The position numbers and the translations under genes are program-made. Shown one piece after another: positions 1 to 8,382 of a stretch of 26,185 nucleotides of DNA; within the stretch, counting starts at the first letter, position 1; each line of letters opens with the position of its first letter. Source of the DNA: DATBFX01 sp036558305 (GTDB lineage Bacteria; Chloroflexota; Chloroflexia; Thermomicrobiales; UBA6265). The stretch is taken from NCBI GenBank assembly GCA_036558305.1, contig DATBFX010000210.1:1-26185 (forward strand), written 5' to 3'. The notes beneath the pieces were generated by a model. That model was not told where the DNA came from and made no database searches. It worked only from the letters and a program-made list of their open reading frames with translations.

Positions 1-1
1 T

Positions 2-952
2 ATCGGGCGGCGCCTGGTCACCGTCGCGCTCGTGCTCGGGGCGGTCCTTGCCTGGTCCGGCGTGGCTCTCGCCCAGGACGCGACACCCGCCGGCACGGCC
101 CCGGCCGAACTGCACATCACCATCACCGAGACCGGATATGACCTGAGCGCCACGACGGTGCCGGCGGGCCAGATCCGGCTGACGGTGGAGAACCAGGCCA
201 GCGCCACCGGCCCCACCGGCGACAACGCCGACGCCGACCTGGTCCTGCCGCCCGCCGGCACGACCGTCGACGCCGTGCTGGCCGACATCGCGGCGATCAA
301 CGCCATGTTCCTGGGCACGCCGGTCGCGGACACGGGCTCGCCCAAGACCAACTCCGGTCTGCCGACCTGGATCTATCAGGCGACGTGGGCCGGCGGGCCG
401 GTCGTTCCCGCCGGCGGGACCGTCGAGGCGACGGTCACGCTGACCGCCGGGACCTGGATCCTCCTCAACGGCAGCTTCGGCACGCCCCAGCAACCCACTA
501 CGCTCGAGGTGACCGGTCCTGCCGCCGCCACGGACGCGCCGCCGGCGGACGCGACGGTGACCCTCGCCGAGTACGCCTTCGGCGGGCTGACGGCGGGACT
601 GCCGGCCGGCCAGCAGACCTGGAAGATCACCAACACCGGTGCGCAACCCCACTTCATGGGGATCTTCAGGGCGCCGGCCGGGATCACCGCGGCGGAGCTC
701 ATGGCGATCTTCGAGAACGGCGGACTGCCGCCGGACAGTCCGTACGCGGAGTCGGACTTCGACTTCAAACAGCCCGGGCTCGGTGTGCTCAGCACCGGCC
801 AGACGACGTACCTGACGCTCGACCTCGCGCCCGGCACCTACGTCGCGATCTGCCACGTACCCGACGTCGAGACCGGGACGGAGCACGCGATGCTGGGCAT
901 GATCCAGGTCTTCGAAGTCGGCGGCACGGCGACCGGAACCCCGGCGGCGTAG
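2..952 (+). CDS. secreted cupredoxin-like protein, 5' end outside window
   Basis: The frame is open to the left edge. The codons before the GTG at 32 encode IGRRLVTVALVLG, the basic and first hydrophobic part of a signal peptide, so the true start lies upstream of the window. Signal cleavage is expected after GVALA, giving a mature end QDATPAG. Counting from the GTG at 32, residues 25-160 form a beta-rich domain with no evident copper ligands. Residues 172-296 form a second cupredoxin-type domain with a His in QPHFM (H207), C274 in AICHVPD, H285 and M290, a spacing (C-x10-H-x4-M) compatible with a type 1 copper site. The protein is probably exported and could bind copper or carry electrons; no partner is visible. 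A TGTPAA tail ends the protein. Copper binding is inference; the fold assignment rests on the ligand pattern. Confidence 0.8.
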   Translation: MGRRLVTVALVLGAVLAWSGVALAQDATPAGTAPAELHITITETGYDLSATTVPAGQIRLTVENQASATGPTGDNADADLVLPPAGTTVDAVLADIAAINAMFLGTPVADTGSPKTNSGLPTWIYQATWAGGPVVPAGGTVEATVTLTAGTWILLNGSFGTPQQPTTLEVTGPAAATDAPPADATVTLAEYAFGGLTAGLPAGQQTWKITNTGAQPHFMGIFRAPAGITAAELMAIFENGGLPPDSPYAESDFDFKQPGLGVLSTGQTTYLTLDLAPGTYVAICHVPDVETGTEHAMLGMIQVFEVGGTATGTPAA

Positions 953-1003
953 GCGGCAGGGCTCGCCATGACATGCCTCGCCGCGACACCTGGAGGGAAC
1001 CCT

Positions 1004-1840
1004 ATGGCAAGCACATCCGGGCACACCGTGTGGCGGGGCACCGATGGTTACGAGGCCTACGTGGGGCGGTGGAGCCGGCCGCTTGCCGAATTGTTCCTCG
1101 CCTGGTTCGCGGCCCCGAAGGGAGGGCGGTGGTTGGACGTCGGTTGCGGCACCGGTGCCCTCACTGCCGCCGTCCTCGCCGCCGCCGATCCGATCGCGGT
1201 GGCGGGCATCGATCCGTCGCCCGAGTTCCTCGGCGCGGCGCAAGCGGCCATCCCCGATCCGCGCGCCCGCTTCGCGCCCGGCGATGCTCGCGCCCTCCCG
1301 GTGGCGAGCGGCGGCTTCGACGCGGTGGTCGCCGGGCTCGTCCTCAACTTCGTGCCCGAACCGGCCGCCGCGGTCGCCGAGATGGCGCGCGCCGCCCGCG
1401 CCGGCGGTGCGGTCGGCGCCTACGTCTGGGACTATTCGGGCGGGCTGCAGATCACGCGCTACTTCTGGGAAGCGGTCGCGGCGACCGACCCGGCCGCGGC
1501 GGCGCTCGACCCGAGTCCGCGGTTCGCCATGGCCCAACCGGAGCCGCTCGCCGCCCTGTTCGGCGCGGCCGCGCTGGGCGACGTCGTGGTCACGGCGCTC
1601 GACCTGCCGATGGTGTTCCGGAACCTGAACGATTTCTGGCTGCCGCACACCATCGCCGGTGCGTCGAATGCGCAGCGCTACGTGACCGCGCTCGACAACG
1701 CCCGGAAGGCGGCGCTGCGGGAACGGCTGCGGGCCACGCTCCCCTTGACCGCCGATGGTTCGCTGCGCTTGACCGGTCGGGCATGGGCGGTGCGGGGCAC
1801 GAAGCGGGCGGCCGGAGGCGGCAGTTCCGGTCCCGGCTGA
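1004..1840 (+). CDS. class I SAM-dependent methyltransferase
   Basis: This 278-residue protein has the Methyltransf_11 pattern. Motif I WLDVGCGTGALTAAVL is at residues 43-58, an acidic residue ending the second strand is at D70 (GIDPSPEFL), GDARALP is at 93-99, and FDAVVAGLVLNFVPEP is at 105-120. It is expected to transfer a methyl group from S-adenosylmethionine to a small molecule in the cytoplasm; the substrate cannot be told. An in-frame ATG lies at 968, but GGAGGG at 992-997 stands 6 bases before the ATG at 1004, so 1004 is chosen. It follows the cupredoxin gene by 51 bases on the same strand and may be cotranscribed with it. A long hairpin follows the stop. Confidence 0.88.
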   Translation: MASTSGHTVWRGTDGYEAYVGRWSRPLAELFLAWFAAPKGGRWLDVGCGTGALTAAVLAAADPIAVAGIDPSPEFLGAAQAAIPDPRARFAPGDARALPVASGGFDAVVAGLVLNFVPEPAAAVAEMARAARAGGAVGAYVWDYSGGLQITRYFWEAVAATDPAAAALDPSPRFAMAQPEPLAALFGAAALGDVVVTALDLPMVFRNLNDFWLPHTIAGASNAQRYVTALDNARKAALRERLRATLPLTADGSLRLTGRAWAVRGTKRAAGGGSSGPG

Positions 1841-1870
1841 GAAGCGTGCCGTTACCGTCTCAAGAATGAG

Positions 1871-1922
1871 TCAGCCCCTCGAAGGCGCCTCACGCTGGGG
1901 TGAGGCGCCTTCGGGGGGCTGA
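1871..1922 (+). terminator. 22-bp inverted repeat after the methyltransferase gene
   Basis: Bases 1871-1892 pair with 1901-1922 around the 8-base loop CGCTGGGG. All positions are Watson-Crick except one U-G pair (1879 with 1914). It lies 30 bases after the methyltransferase stop. There is no following T run, so it is either a terminator of the U-less type common in GC-rich genomes or an mRNA 3'-end stabiliser. Confidence 0.65.
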
Positions 1923-1997
1923 CACCTGTTCACGACCGCCGGTTCACGGCAGCGCGGGCGGTGCATCGCCAGGATCGGGGCGATCACGCGTTCCCCA

Positions 1998-2026
1998 TTG
2001 ACGGATAGAGATGCATGACCGAAGAT
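1998..2026 (+). promoter_or_regulatory. promoter of regulator 1
   Basis: TTGACG at 1998-2003 and GAAGAT at 2021-2026 are separated by 17 bases. The same hexamers and spacing recur upstream of the two paralogous regulators at 4691 and 8315. The expected transcript starts near 2033 and reaches the GTG at 2067 after about 34 bases. Confidence 0.5.
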
Positions 2027-2066
2027 GGGCAGGCGTACCGTTGCTTGACCGTCGGAGCACCCGCCG

Positions 2067-4637
2067 GTGGCCGACCCGACGCCTGCCGACCAGAACCGAC
2101 CGCGACCGTTCCCCCTGGCACCCGCCCCGGATATGGGGCGGCTCGGCGCGTCGCTGCCCATCCCGCCCACCCCCTTCCTCGGCCGCGCGCGCGAACTCGA
2201 TCACCTCGTCGACCTTCTCTGCCGGCCCGACGTCCGCCTGGTGACGCTGACCGGCCCCGGTGGCGTCGGCAAAACGCGTCTGGCGCTGCGCGCGGCCGAG
2301 GCACTGGCCCGTGACTTCCCGGACGGCGCGGTCTGGGGCGACCTGTCGCCGCTCGCCGACCCCGGCCTCGTCGCCGCGACGGTCGCCCAGGCCCTCGGCG
2401 TGCGCGAGTCCGGCGACCGCCCCCTCGCCGCGCGCCTGGTCGACGCCCTGATCGACCGCGCCGTGCTGCTGGTGCTCGACAATTTCGAGCGGGTGGTGGA
2501 GGCGTCGCGGCTGGTCGCGCGCCTCCTCGCCGCTTGCCCGCGGCTGAAGGTGCTCGCCACCAGCCGCGAGCCGCTGCGCCTGGCGGCCGAACGGGTCGTC
2601 GCCGTGCCGCCGCTGGCCCTGCCCGACCCCGCCAGGCCACCCGAGGAGCTGGCAGAGTCCGATGCCCTGCGGCTCTTCGTCGGCCGCGCCCAGGCCGCGT
2701 GGGCCGACTTCGCGCTGACCGGGGCCAACGCCCAGGCCGTCGCGGAGATCTGCCACCGGCTGGATGGCTTGCCGTTGGCGATCGAGCTGGCCGCCGCCCG
2801 CGTCGCCCACCTCTCTCCGGTGGCGCTGCTTGCCCGGCTGGAATCCCGATTGCCTCTGCTGACCGGCGGAGCGCGCGACCTCCCGGAACGGCAACGGACG
2901 ATGCGCGATTCGATCGCCTGGTCCTACGACCTGTGCTCGCCGGAGGAGAAGGAGCTCTTCTGCCGCCTGGCGGTCTTCGTCGGTGGTTGTACCCTGGAGG
3001 CGGCCGAGGCGGTCTGCGGGACGGAGGGAACGGGGAATGGGGAACAGGGAACAGGAGAGGACGACCGTGCGCCCGTCCCCTCGTCGGTCTTGGACGGGAT
3101 CGCGGCGCTGGTGGCGAAGAGTCTGCTGCGCCAGGAGGAGGGGCCGGACGGCGCGCCGCGCTACCGGATGCTGGAGACGGTGCGGGAGTTCGCCCTGGAA
3201 CGGTTGGAGGCGTCGGGGGAGGCCGAGGAGATCCGGCGTCGCCACGCCGACGACGTTCTGGCGCTGACGCGGGCGGGGGCAGCCGATCTGGCGGACTCGG
3301 CGCCCGGCGGTTGGTTGACTCGGCTCGAGGTCGAGCAGGCCAACATCCGGGCGGCGTTGACCTGGCTTCGGGACCGCGGCGACACCGGCGTCGGGCTCCG
3401 GCTTGCGGCCGCGCTCGGCGGGTTCTGGCGCCTCCGCAACTCCATCGCCGAGGGCCGCGCGTGGCTGGAGACGTTCCTGGCGCGGTCGGCGGACGGCGTG
3501 GCGCCGGCCGATCGGGTCGCGGCGCTGCGTTGGGCGGGCGAACTGGCCGGTCTTCAGGGCGACGTGGAGGCTGCCCGCGGCCCCCTCGCCGAGAGCCTCG
3601 ACCTGGCCCGTCGGACCAACGACAAGCGCGGTCTCGCCGCGACCCTGAGCGCAATCGCGTCGGCGACACTCCAGGGCGGTGACGCGGCAAGCAGCATCGC
3701 ACCGTTCGAAGAAGCGGTTGCGCTTTCCCGTGAACTGGGAGATACGCGGCAGACCGCCTTTCTCCTGGCCTATCTGGCGTACGCCGTCGCGCACCAGGGC
3801 GATCCGAGGCACGGCGAGGACCTCGCGGCCGAGAGCGAAGCGCTGGTGCACCGGCTCGGCGACGCGCGCAGTTTCGAGGCCAACCTCGTCGCGATGGTCC
3901 AGGGGTGGCTCGCTCTCCAACTCGGCGACCTCGACCGGGCGCAGCAACGACTGGGCGTTGCCCTCGCCCATGGTCGCGCCATCGACTCCAAGGCGGTCCT
4001 GGCGGTCACGTACGCCGGCCTGGGCGAACTGGGCCTCGCGCGCGGCCAGACCGGGATGGCGGCGCGGCAGTATCTCGCGGGGCTCATCGAAGGCAGGGAG
4101 GGGGGATACCCGCCGGGCATGGCCTTCAACGTGCAAGGGTTAGCGCGAGTCGCGGTTCGCCGTGGCGCGCCGCTGCCGGCGGCGCGGTTGGCCGGAGTGC
4201 TTGCCGGTCTCGGCCGAGTCGTCGACGCCATCCCCGGATTCGTTACCGAAGCGTACGCGTCCGAGGTCGCCACGCTGGGCGCGGTCTTGGGGGAAGGCGC
4301 GTTCGCCACGGCGCGGGCCGCCGGGCAGGCGCTGCCGCCGGAGGTCGCCGTCGCCGAGGCGATGGCGTTGGTCGACGTCATGGCAGGCGAGGACTCGGAC
4401 CCGCAAGCCACCCCCGACATCGCTGCCCGGCAATCCGACCCCGCCTCCAACTTGACGCCGCGTGAACTGGAGGTCCTCGCCCTGCTCGTCGCCGGCAGGT
4501 CCAACCCCGAGATCGGGGAGGCGTTGTTCATCAGCCCGCGCACCGCCCAGACCCACGTCACCAGCATCCTGTCCAAGCTCGGCGTCGCCACCCGCACCGA
4601 GGCCGCCGCCGCCGCCGTCCGCGACGGCCTGGTCTGA
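2067..4637 (+). CDS. STAND ATPase / LuxR-type transcriptional regulator 1
   Basis: This 856-residue protein begins VADPTPADQN, as do its two paralogues. The GTG at 2067 follows CGGAG at 2053-2057. The NB-ARC-like ATPase has Walker A GPGGVGKT (63-70), Walker B VLLVLDNF (133-140), ATSRE (164-168) and GLPLAIELAAA (234-244). A winged-helix segment (about 275-385) follows, interrupted by a Gly-rich insert GTEGTGNGEQGTG (318-330) encoded by heptamer repeats. Residues about 390-750 are alpha-helical TPR-like repeats, the likely signal or partner sensor. A LuxR HTH ends the protein (LTPRELEVLALL to the C-terminus, about 796-856). By family knowledge such proteins are ATP-switched regulators that oligomerise when a ligand is sensed and then bind DNA. 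The ligand and target genes are unknown. Its last 179 bases match regulator 3 at 178 positions. Confidence 0.9.
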   Translation: MADPTPADQNRPRPFPLAPAPDMGRLGASLPIPPTPFLGRARELDHLVDLLCRPDVRLVTLTGPGGVGKTRLALRAAEALARDFPDGAVWGDLSPLADPGLVAATVAQALGVRESGDRPLAARLVDALIDRAVLLVLDNFERVVEASRLVARLLAACPRLKVLATSREPLRLAAERVVAVPPLALPDPARPPEELAESDALRLFVGRAQAAWADFALTGANAQAVAEICHRLDGLPLAIELAAARVAHLSPVALLARLESRLPLLTGGARDLPERQRTMRDSIAWSYDLCSPEEKELFCRLAVFVGGCTLEAAEAVCGTEGTGNGEQGTGEDDRAPVPSSVLDGIAALVAKSLLRQEEGPDGAPRYRMLETVREFALERLEASGEAEEIRRRHADDVLALTRAGAADLADSAPGGWLTRLEVEQANIRAALTWLRDRGDTGVGLRLAAALGGFWRLRNSIAEGRAWLETFLARSADGVAPADRVAALRWAGELAGLQGDVEAARGPLAESLDLARRTNDKRGLAATLSAIASATLQGGDAASSIAPFEEAVALSRELGDTRQTAFLLAYLAYAVAHQGDPRHGEDLAAESEALVHRLGDARSFEANLVAMVQGWLALQLGDLDRAQQRLGVALAHGRAIDSKAVLAVTYAGLGELGLARGQTGMAARQYLAGLIEGREGGYPPGMAFNVQGLARVAVRRGAPLPAARLAGVLAGLGRVVDAIPGFVTEAYASEVATLGAVLGEGAFATARAAGQALPPEVAVAEAMALVDVMAGEDSDPQATPDIAARQSDPASNLTPRELEVLALLVAGRSNPEIGEALFISPRTAQTHVTSILSKLGVATRTEAAAAAVRDGLV
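3026..3057 (+). repeat. in-frame heptamer repeat inside regulator 1
   Basis: Four 7-base units lie back to back: GGGAACG (3026), GGGAATG (3033), GGGAACA (3040) and GGGAACA (3047), followed by GGAG. The tract encodes a Gly/Glu/Thr-rich insert in the winged-helix region. The insert is present at the same place in regulator 3 and absent from regulator 2. Confidence 0.8.
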
Positions 4638-4656
4638 CCTGCCGGCAGCCGACCGG

Positions 4657-4678
4657 CGGCGACGCTCCGCCGTCGCCG
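4657..4678 (+). terminator. hairpin between regulators 1 and 2
   Basis: CGGCGACG (4657-4664) pairs perfectly with CGTCGCCG (4671-4678) around the loop CTCCGC. It lies 19 bases after the stop of regulator 1 and just before the conserved box and promoter of regulator 2. No T run follows. It is either a weak terminator or part of the duplicated intergenic region. Confidence 0.4.
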
Positions 4679-4719
4679 CATGCACGACCGTTGACACACG
4701 TATCGGGACGACCGATGAT
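4675..4719 (+). promoter_or_regulatory. promoter and conserved upstream box of regulator 2
   Basis: GCCGCATGCAC (4675-4685) is followed 5 bases later by TTGACA (4691-4696) and, after 17 bases, GATGAT (4714-4719). The whole arrangement, including the 5-base gap and the CACG after TTGACA, recurs at 8299-8343. The box contains the palindrome GCATGC and could be an operator for the shared LuxR HTH; that is inference. Confidence 0.6.
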
Positions 4720-4754
4720 GGACGTCCGCTCGCCGCCCCTCGGAGGTCCCGCCC

Positions 4755-7133
4755 GTGGCCGACCCGACGCCCGCCGATCGGAGCCGCCCCCGATCGCTGT
4801 CCCTGGCCCCCGTCCCGGACCGGCAGTGGCCCGGAACGCCGCTTCCCGCCGCGCTGACCTCGTTCGTCGGCCGTGGGCGAGAGGTCGCGGACCTCATCGA
4901 TCTGCTCCGCCGCGACGATCGCCACGCCCAGGGGGTACGGGGCACCCGTCTCGTCACGCTGACCGGCCCGGGCGGCGTCGGCAAGACGCGGCTAGCGCTC
5001 GCGGTCGCCGAGGCGCTCGCGGCCGACTTCGCCGATGTGGTCTTCGTCGACCTGGCGCCGCTGGCCGACCCCGAACTCGTGGCCCCGACGGTGGCCCAGG
5101 CGCTGGGCGTGCGCGGGGTAGGGAATCGCCCGCTCGAAGAGCGGTTGGTCGACACCCTCCGCGACCGCCATCTACTGCTGGTGCTCGACAACTTCGAGCA
5201 GGTGGTGGAGGCATCACCGCTGATCGCCCGCCTCTTGGCCGCCTGCCCCCGACTGACGGCGCTCGTCACCAGCCGCGTGCTCCTGCACGTCTCGGGCGAA
5301 CACGACTACCCGGTGCCGCCGCTGGCGCTGCCCGACCCGGCGGTGCCGGCGGCAGAGTTGGCGGGGGCCGAGGCCGTCCGGCTCTTCGTCGACCGCGCCC
5401 GCGCCGCCGATCCGGCGTTTTGTCTCTCCCCCGAGAACGCCGCCGCCGTCGCCGCGATCTGCGCCCGGCTCGACGGCCTGCCCCTGGCGGTCGAGCTGGC
5501 CGCGGCCAAGACGCGGCTGCTGGCGCCGACGGCGCTCCTGGCCCGCCTCGACCGGCGGCTGCCTGTGCTGACCGGGGGCGGCCGCGACCTGCCGGCGCGG
5601 CGGCGGACGATGCGGGGCGCCATCGCCTGGAGCTACGACCTGCTGTCGCCGGCGGAGCAGACGCTCTTCCGTCGCCTCGCCGTTTTCGTCGGCGGCTTCA
5701 CCCTGGAGGCCGTCGAGGCGGTCTGCGACACCGGCGACGACGTGTTCGCGGGCGTGGAAGCGCTGGTGGACCAGAGTCTGGTCCACCGCCGCGATGCCGC
5801 GCCGGGGGCGCACCCGACGCAGCGTTTCGGGATGCTGGAGACGATCCGTGAGTACGGCCTGGAGGCGTTGGACGCCGCCAGCGAGACCGAGGCGCTGCGC
5901 CGGAGCCATGCGGCCTACTTCCTCGCGCTCAGCGAGGAACTGGGGCCGCGGCTCATGGGACGCGGTCGGGAGGACACGCTGGACCGGCTGGCTGCCGAGT
6001 TGGACAACCTGCGGGCGGTGGTCGCCTGGAGTCTGGGCCGGGGGGATGCGGAGACGGTCCTACGGCTGGCGTGGGCGATCCAGTTCCTCTTCTGGCACGC
6101 GCGGGTGTCACCGGCGGAAGGGCGCGGCTGGTTGGACGCGGCGCTGTTCGGGCCGAGCAACCCGACGACCCGGATCGACGCACTGTACGTCGCCGCCGTC
6201 TTGGCGGCGGTGGGGGACACGGAACGGGCGACCGCGCTCGGGGAAGAGGCGCTGGCTCTCGCCCGCTCGCATGGATACCAGGCGGGCGCCGCTCGCGCGC
6301 TGCTCGCCCTCGGTGTGGCGGCGGAGTGGGGGGACGACCGCGAGCGCGCCGCGGCCCGCTTGGAGGAGGCGCTCCCCCTGATGCGGGAGCTGGACGAAGG
6401 GTTCTGGCTCGGCTGTGTTCTGGACAACCTCGCGGGCGTGACCTTCGGGCGGGGCGACATCGACGGCGCGGACGCGCTCGTCGAGGAAGCCCTGGCCGTC
6501 TGGCGGGAGGTCGGCAACGAGTGGGGTCTGGCGTTCACCCGCGCGAAGGCCGCCAGCATCGCCCTCGCGCGGCACGACCGCGACCGGGCGGCCCAGCTCT
6601 CCGCGGCGGGCCTGTCCGCAATGTGGGACCTCGGCGACCAGCGGGGCGTCGCTATTCTGCTGGGCCACCTGGCGGACGTCGCCCTCGCGGCCGGTCAACC
6701 CGAGCGGGCGGCCGGCTGGCTGGGGGCGGCGGCCGCCGCCGCCGAGGCCGTGGGCCTGGGCCACGTAACCCAATGGGGCCGCTTCCGACGGATCCTCGCC
6801 GCCATCCGCGCCCGCCTGGGCGACGCGGCGTTCGCGCGGGCGTCCGAGGCGGGCCGGGCGCGTCCACTCCCGGCGGTGGTCGCCGATGCCCTCGCCTTTC
6901 CCACCGAGCTTTGCGCCCCCGCCGATCCCGGACCCAGCGACCACGGGCTGACGGCACGGGAGCGGGAGGTGCTGGCGCTGCTCGTCGCGGGCAAGTCCAA
7001 CCCCGCGATCGGGGAGGCCCTCTTCATCAGCCCGCGCACCGCCCAGACCCACGTCACGAACATCCTGTCCAAGCTCGGCGTCGCCACCCGCACCGAGGCC
7101 GCCGCCGCCGCCGTCCGCGACGGCCTGGTCTGA
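4755..7133 (+). CDS. STAND ATPase / LuxR-type transcriptional regulator 2
   Basis: This 792-residue protein is the shortest of the three paralogues. The GTG at 4755 follows CGGAGG (4740-4745). Walker A GPGGVGKT is at 71-78, Walker B LLLVLDNF at 140-147, VTSR at 171-174, and GLPLAVELAAA at 241-251. The winged-helix segment reads AVEAVCDTGDDVFAGVEALV and has no heptamer-encoded insert. The TPR-like region runs from about 365 to 715 and diverges strongly from the paralogues. The LuxR HTH is at about 732-792 (LTAREREVLALL). Against regulator 1, the final 111 bases differ at only 2 positions. It has its own promoter and hairpin-flanked ends, so it may be transcribed alone. Signal and target are unknown. 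Confidence 0.9.
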   Translation: MADPTPADRSRPRSLSLAPVPDRQWPGTPLPAALTSFVGRGREVADLIDLLRRDDRHAQGVRGTRLVTLTGPGGVGKTRLALAVAEALAADFADVVFVDLAPLADPELVAPTVAQALGVRGVGNRPLEERLVDTLRDRHLLLVLDNFEQVVEASPLIARLLAACPRLTALVTSRVLLHVSGEHDYPVPPLALPDPAVPAAELAGAEAVRLFVDRARAADPAFCLSPENAAAVAAICARLDGLPLAVELAAAKTRLLAPTALLARLDRRLPVLTGGGRDLPARRRTMRGAIAWSYDLLSPAEQTLFRRLAVFVGGFTLEAVEAVCDTGDDVFAGVEALVDQSLVHRRDAAPGAHPTQRFGMLETIREYGLEALDAASETEALRRSHAAYFLALSEELGPRLMGRGREDTLDRLAAELDNLRAVVAWSLGRGDAETVLRLAWAIQFLFWHARVSPAEGRGWLDAALFGPSNPTTRIDALYVAAVLAAVGDTERATALGEEALALARSHGYQAGAARALLALGVAAEWGDDRERAAARLEEALPLMRELDEGFWLGCVLDNLAGVTFGRGDIDGADALVEEALAVWREVGNEWGLAFTRAKAASIALARHDRDRAAQLSAAGLSAMWDLGDQRGVAILLGHLADVALAAGQPERAAGWLGAAAAAAEAVGLGHVTQWGRFRRILAAIRARLGDAAFARASEAGRARPLPAVVADALAFPTELCAPADPGPSDHGLTAREREVLALLVAGKSNPAIGEALFISPRTAQTHVTNILSKLGVATRTEAAAAAVRDGLV

Positions 7134-7183
7134 CCCCTCCCCGCTACGACCCGCGTAGATCACTTCTTCGCTCACCTACGCAT

Positions 7184-7209
7184 GCGAAACCCGCCGGTCG
7201 GCGGAGGCG
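7184..7209 (+). repeat. 3'-flank repeat with small hairpin after regulator 2
   Basis: A 26-base segment with CCGCC (7191-7195) and GGCGG (7200-7204) around GGTC. It matches 24 of 26 bases at 11197-11222 after regulator 3. There the loop reads GACC and the stem is unchanged. It lies 50-55 bases after each stop codon and is probably part of the duplicated unit, possibly a terminator. Confidence 0.55.
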
Positions 7210-7309
7210 CCGCGCGGCGTGGAGGCGCAGGATCGGAGCGTGCCCGGCGGAACGGGCACCGGGGCGAGACCCGCCGAGCGAGCAGCCACCACGGAAGGAA
7301 CGCACGACC

Positions 7310-7570
7310 ATGTTTTCCCTCCCCTACACCTGGAACGAAGCGAAGGTTGGCCGGAATGTCGCGCTCAGACGGGCCGAGCACTTGGCGCCGCTCATCGAGG
7401 CCGCCCAACGGTCCCACTCCGCCGGGTCGGTCGCCCAAGCGTGGACAACCGGGCGGTGGTGGGGCTGGCCCGCGCGCCGGGTGCGTGCGCTGCGTCGAGG
7501 CTTCCGCCCGGCACCCACCGGGACCGGGGTGCTCACGAGCCCCCCGGCCGAGGACGGGAGCGCGTCGTGA
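7310..7570 (+). CDS. 86-residue protein of unknown function
   Basis: ATG at 7310 is preceded by GGAAGGAA (7293-7300). The protein begins MFSLPYTWNEAKVGRNVALR, is basic and helical with no signal peptide or cysteine motif, and ends in a Pro/Ala-rich tail. Its stop TGA (7568-7570) overlaps the GTG start of the next gene as GTGA, the classic arrangement for translational coupling. This supports both genes being real. I do not recognise the family. Confidence 0.6.
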   Translation: MFSLPYTWNEAKVGRNVALRRAEHLAPLIEAAQRSHSAGSVAQAWTTGRWWGWPARRVRALRRGFRPAPTGTGVLTSPPAEDGSAS

Positions 7571-8202
7571 CCCGCGACCTGAGACACGGCCGATCGAGAA
7601 CGCAGGCGGTCGTCTGCTGCCTGTTGACGGTCCTCTCCATCGTCGCCTTCGCGGCGGTCGGCGCGGAGTGGACCCTGGCCGGCGATTCCCCGATCGTTCC
7701 CGCCGGGGCCGCCCAGACCCAAGCCGATGCGGCGCTCGTCGCCCGCTTCTACGCCGCGGTCTGGAACGAGGGCCGGGTCGCCGCCGCCGCCGACTTCGTC
7801 GCCGACGATTACGCCTATCACGATCCGGCCGTGCCGGCCGTGCCGCCCGGTCCGGCCGGGGTCGCGCAGGTGGTCGCCGCGATGCGCCGGGTCTTCCCCG
7901 ATCTCGTAGTGAGCCTCGACGAGGTGGTCGCCACCGGGGACCGGGTCGTCGTCCGCTTCACCGCCCGCGGCACGCACCGGGGCACCTGGTGGGGGGCGGA
8001 AGGCACCGGACGCGTCGTGGCGACGACGGGGATCGCCGTCCACCGCGTCGTCGACGGCCGGATCGCCGAGACGTGGGTGAGCCGGGACGGCCTCGGCCTG
8101 GCGATGCAGGTCGGTCTGGTCGTCGTGCCCGTCGCGGCGCTGGGCGGTGCGGACGGCTGGGACGCGGCACCGGAGCCGATCCAACGCGGTCGGCCCTACT
8201 AA
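7567..8202 (+). CDS. exported or membrane-anchored SnoaL-like protein
   Basis: This 211-residue protein starts at GTG 7567, with GGGAG at 7556-7560. Residues about 13-32 (AVVCCLLTVLSIVAFAAVGA) form a signal peptide or membrane anchor. Residues about 55-190 match the SnoaL/NTF2-like polyketide-cyclase fold: VARFYAAVWNEGRVAAAADF, then DDYAYHDPAV, then VAAMRRVFPDLVVSLDEVVATGD, and IAVHRVVDGRIAETWVSRD. Family members are small alpha+beta barrels that bind a hydrophobic ligand and are often annotated as ester cyclases. The catalytic role here is unknown. It overlaps the upstream 86-residue gene by 4 bases and lies between regulators 2 and 3, so it may be a target of one of them. Confidence 0.8.
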   Translation: MTRDLRHGRSRTQAVVCCLLTVLSIVAFAAVGAEWTLAGDSPIVPAGAAQTQADAALVARFYAAVWNEGRVAAAADFVADDYAYHDPAVPAVPPGPAGVAQVVAAMRRVFPDLVVSLDEVVATGDRVVVRFTARGTHRGTWWGAEGTGRVVATTGIAVHRVVDGRIAETWVSRDGLGLAMQVGLVVVPVAALGGADGWDAAPEPIQRGRPY

Positions 8203-8298
8203 CACAGTCGGTCACGGCGGGCGCGCGGCCGGGGCACGTCCCCATCCCGCCGAGCGTGCCGATCACCGCCAGCGATCGGACCCATCCTCACCGCGTCC

Positions 8299-8343
8299 GC
8301 CGCATGCACCGCCGTTGACACACGGATGGAGACGACCGAAGAT
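8299..8343 (+). promoter_or_regulatory. promoter and conserved upstream box of regulator 3
   Basis: GCCGCATGCAC (8299-8309), 5 bases, TTGACA (8315-8320), 17 bases, GAAGAT (8338-8343). The arrangement is the same as upstream of regulator 2. The GTG start lies about 40 bases downstream. Confidence 0.6.
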
Positions 8344-8382
8344 GGGCGCGTGCTTGCCGCACGCCCCTCGGAGGTCCCGCCC

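Noticed and set aside
1944..4136. 730-codon open frame on the minus strand opposite regulator 1
   Set aside because: Arg/Gly/Pro-rich, no domain motif, no credible start; it is the antisense shadow of a GC-rich gene with clear Walker and HTH motifs.
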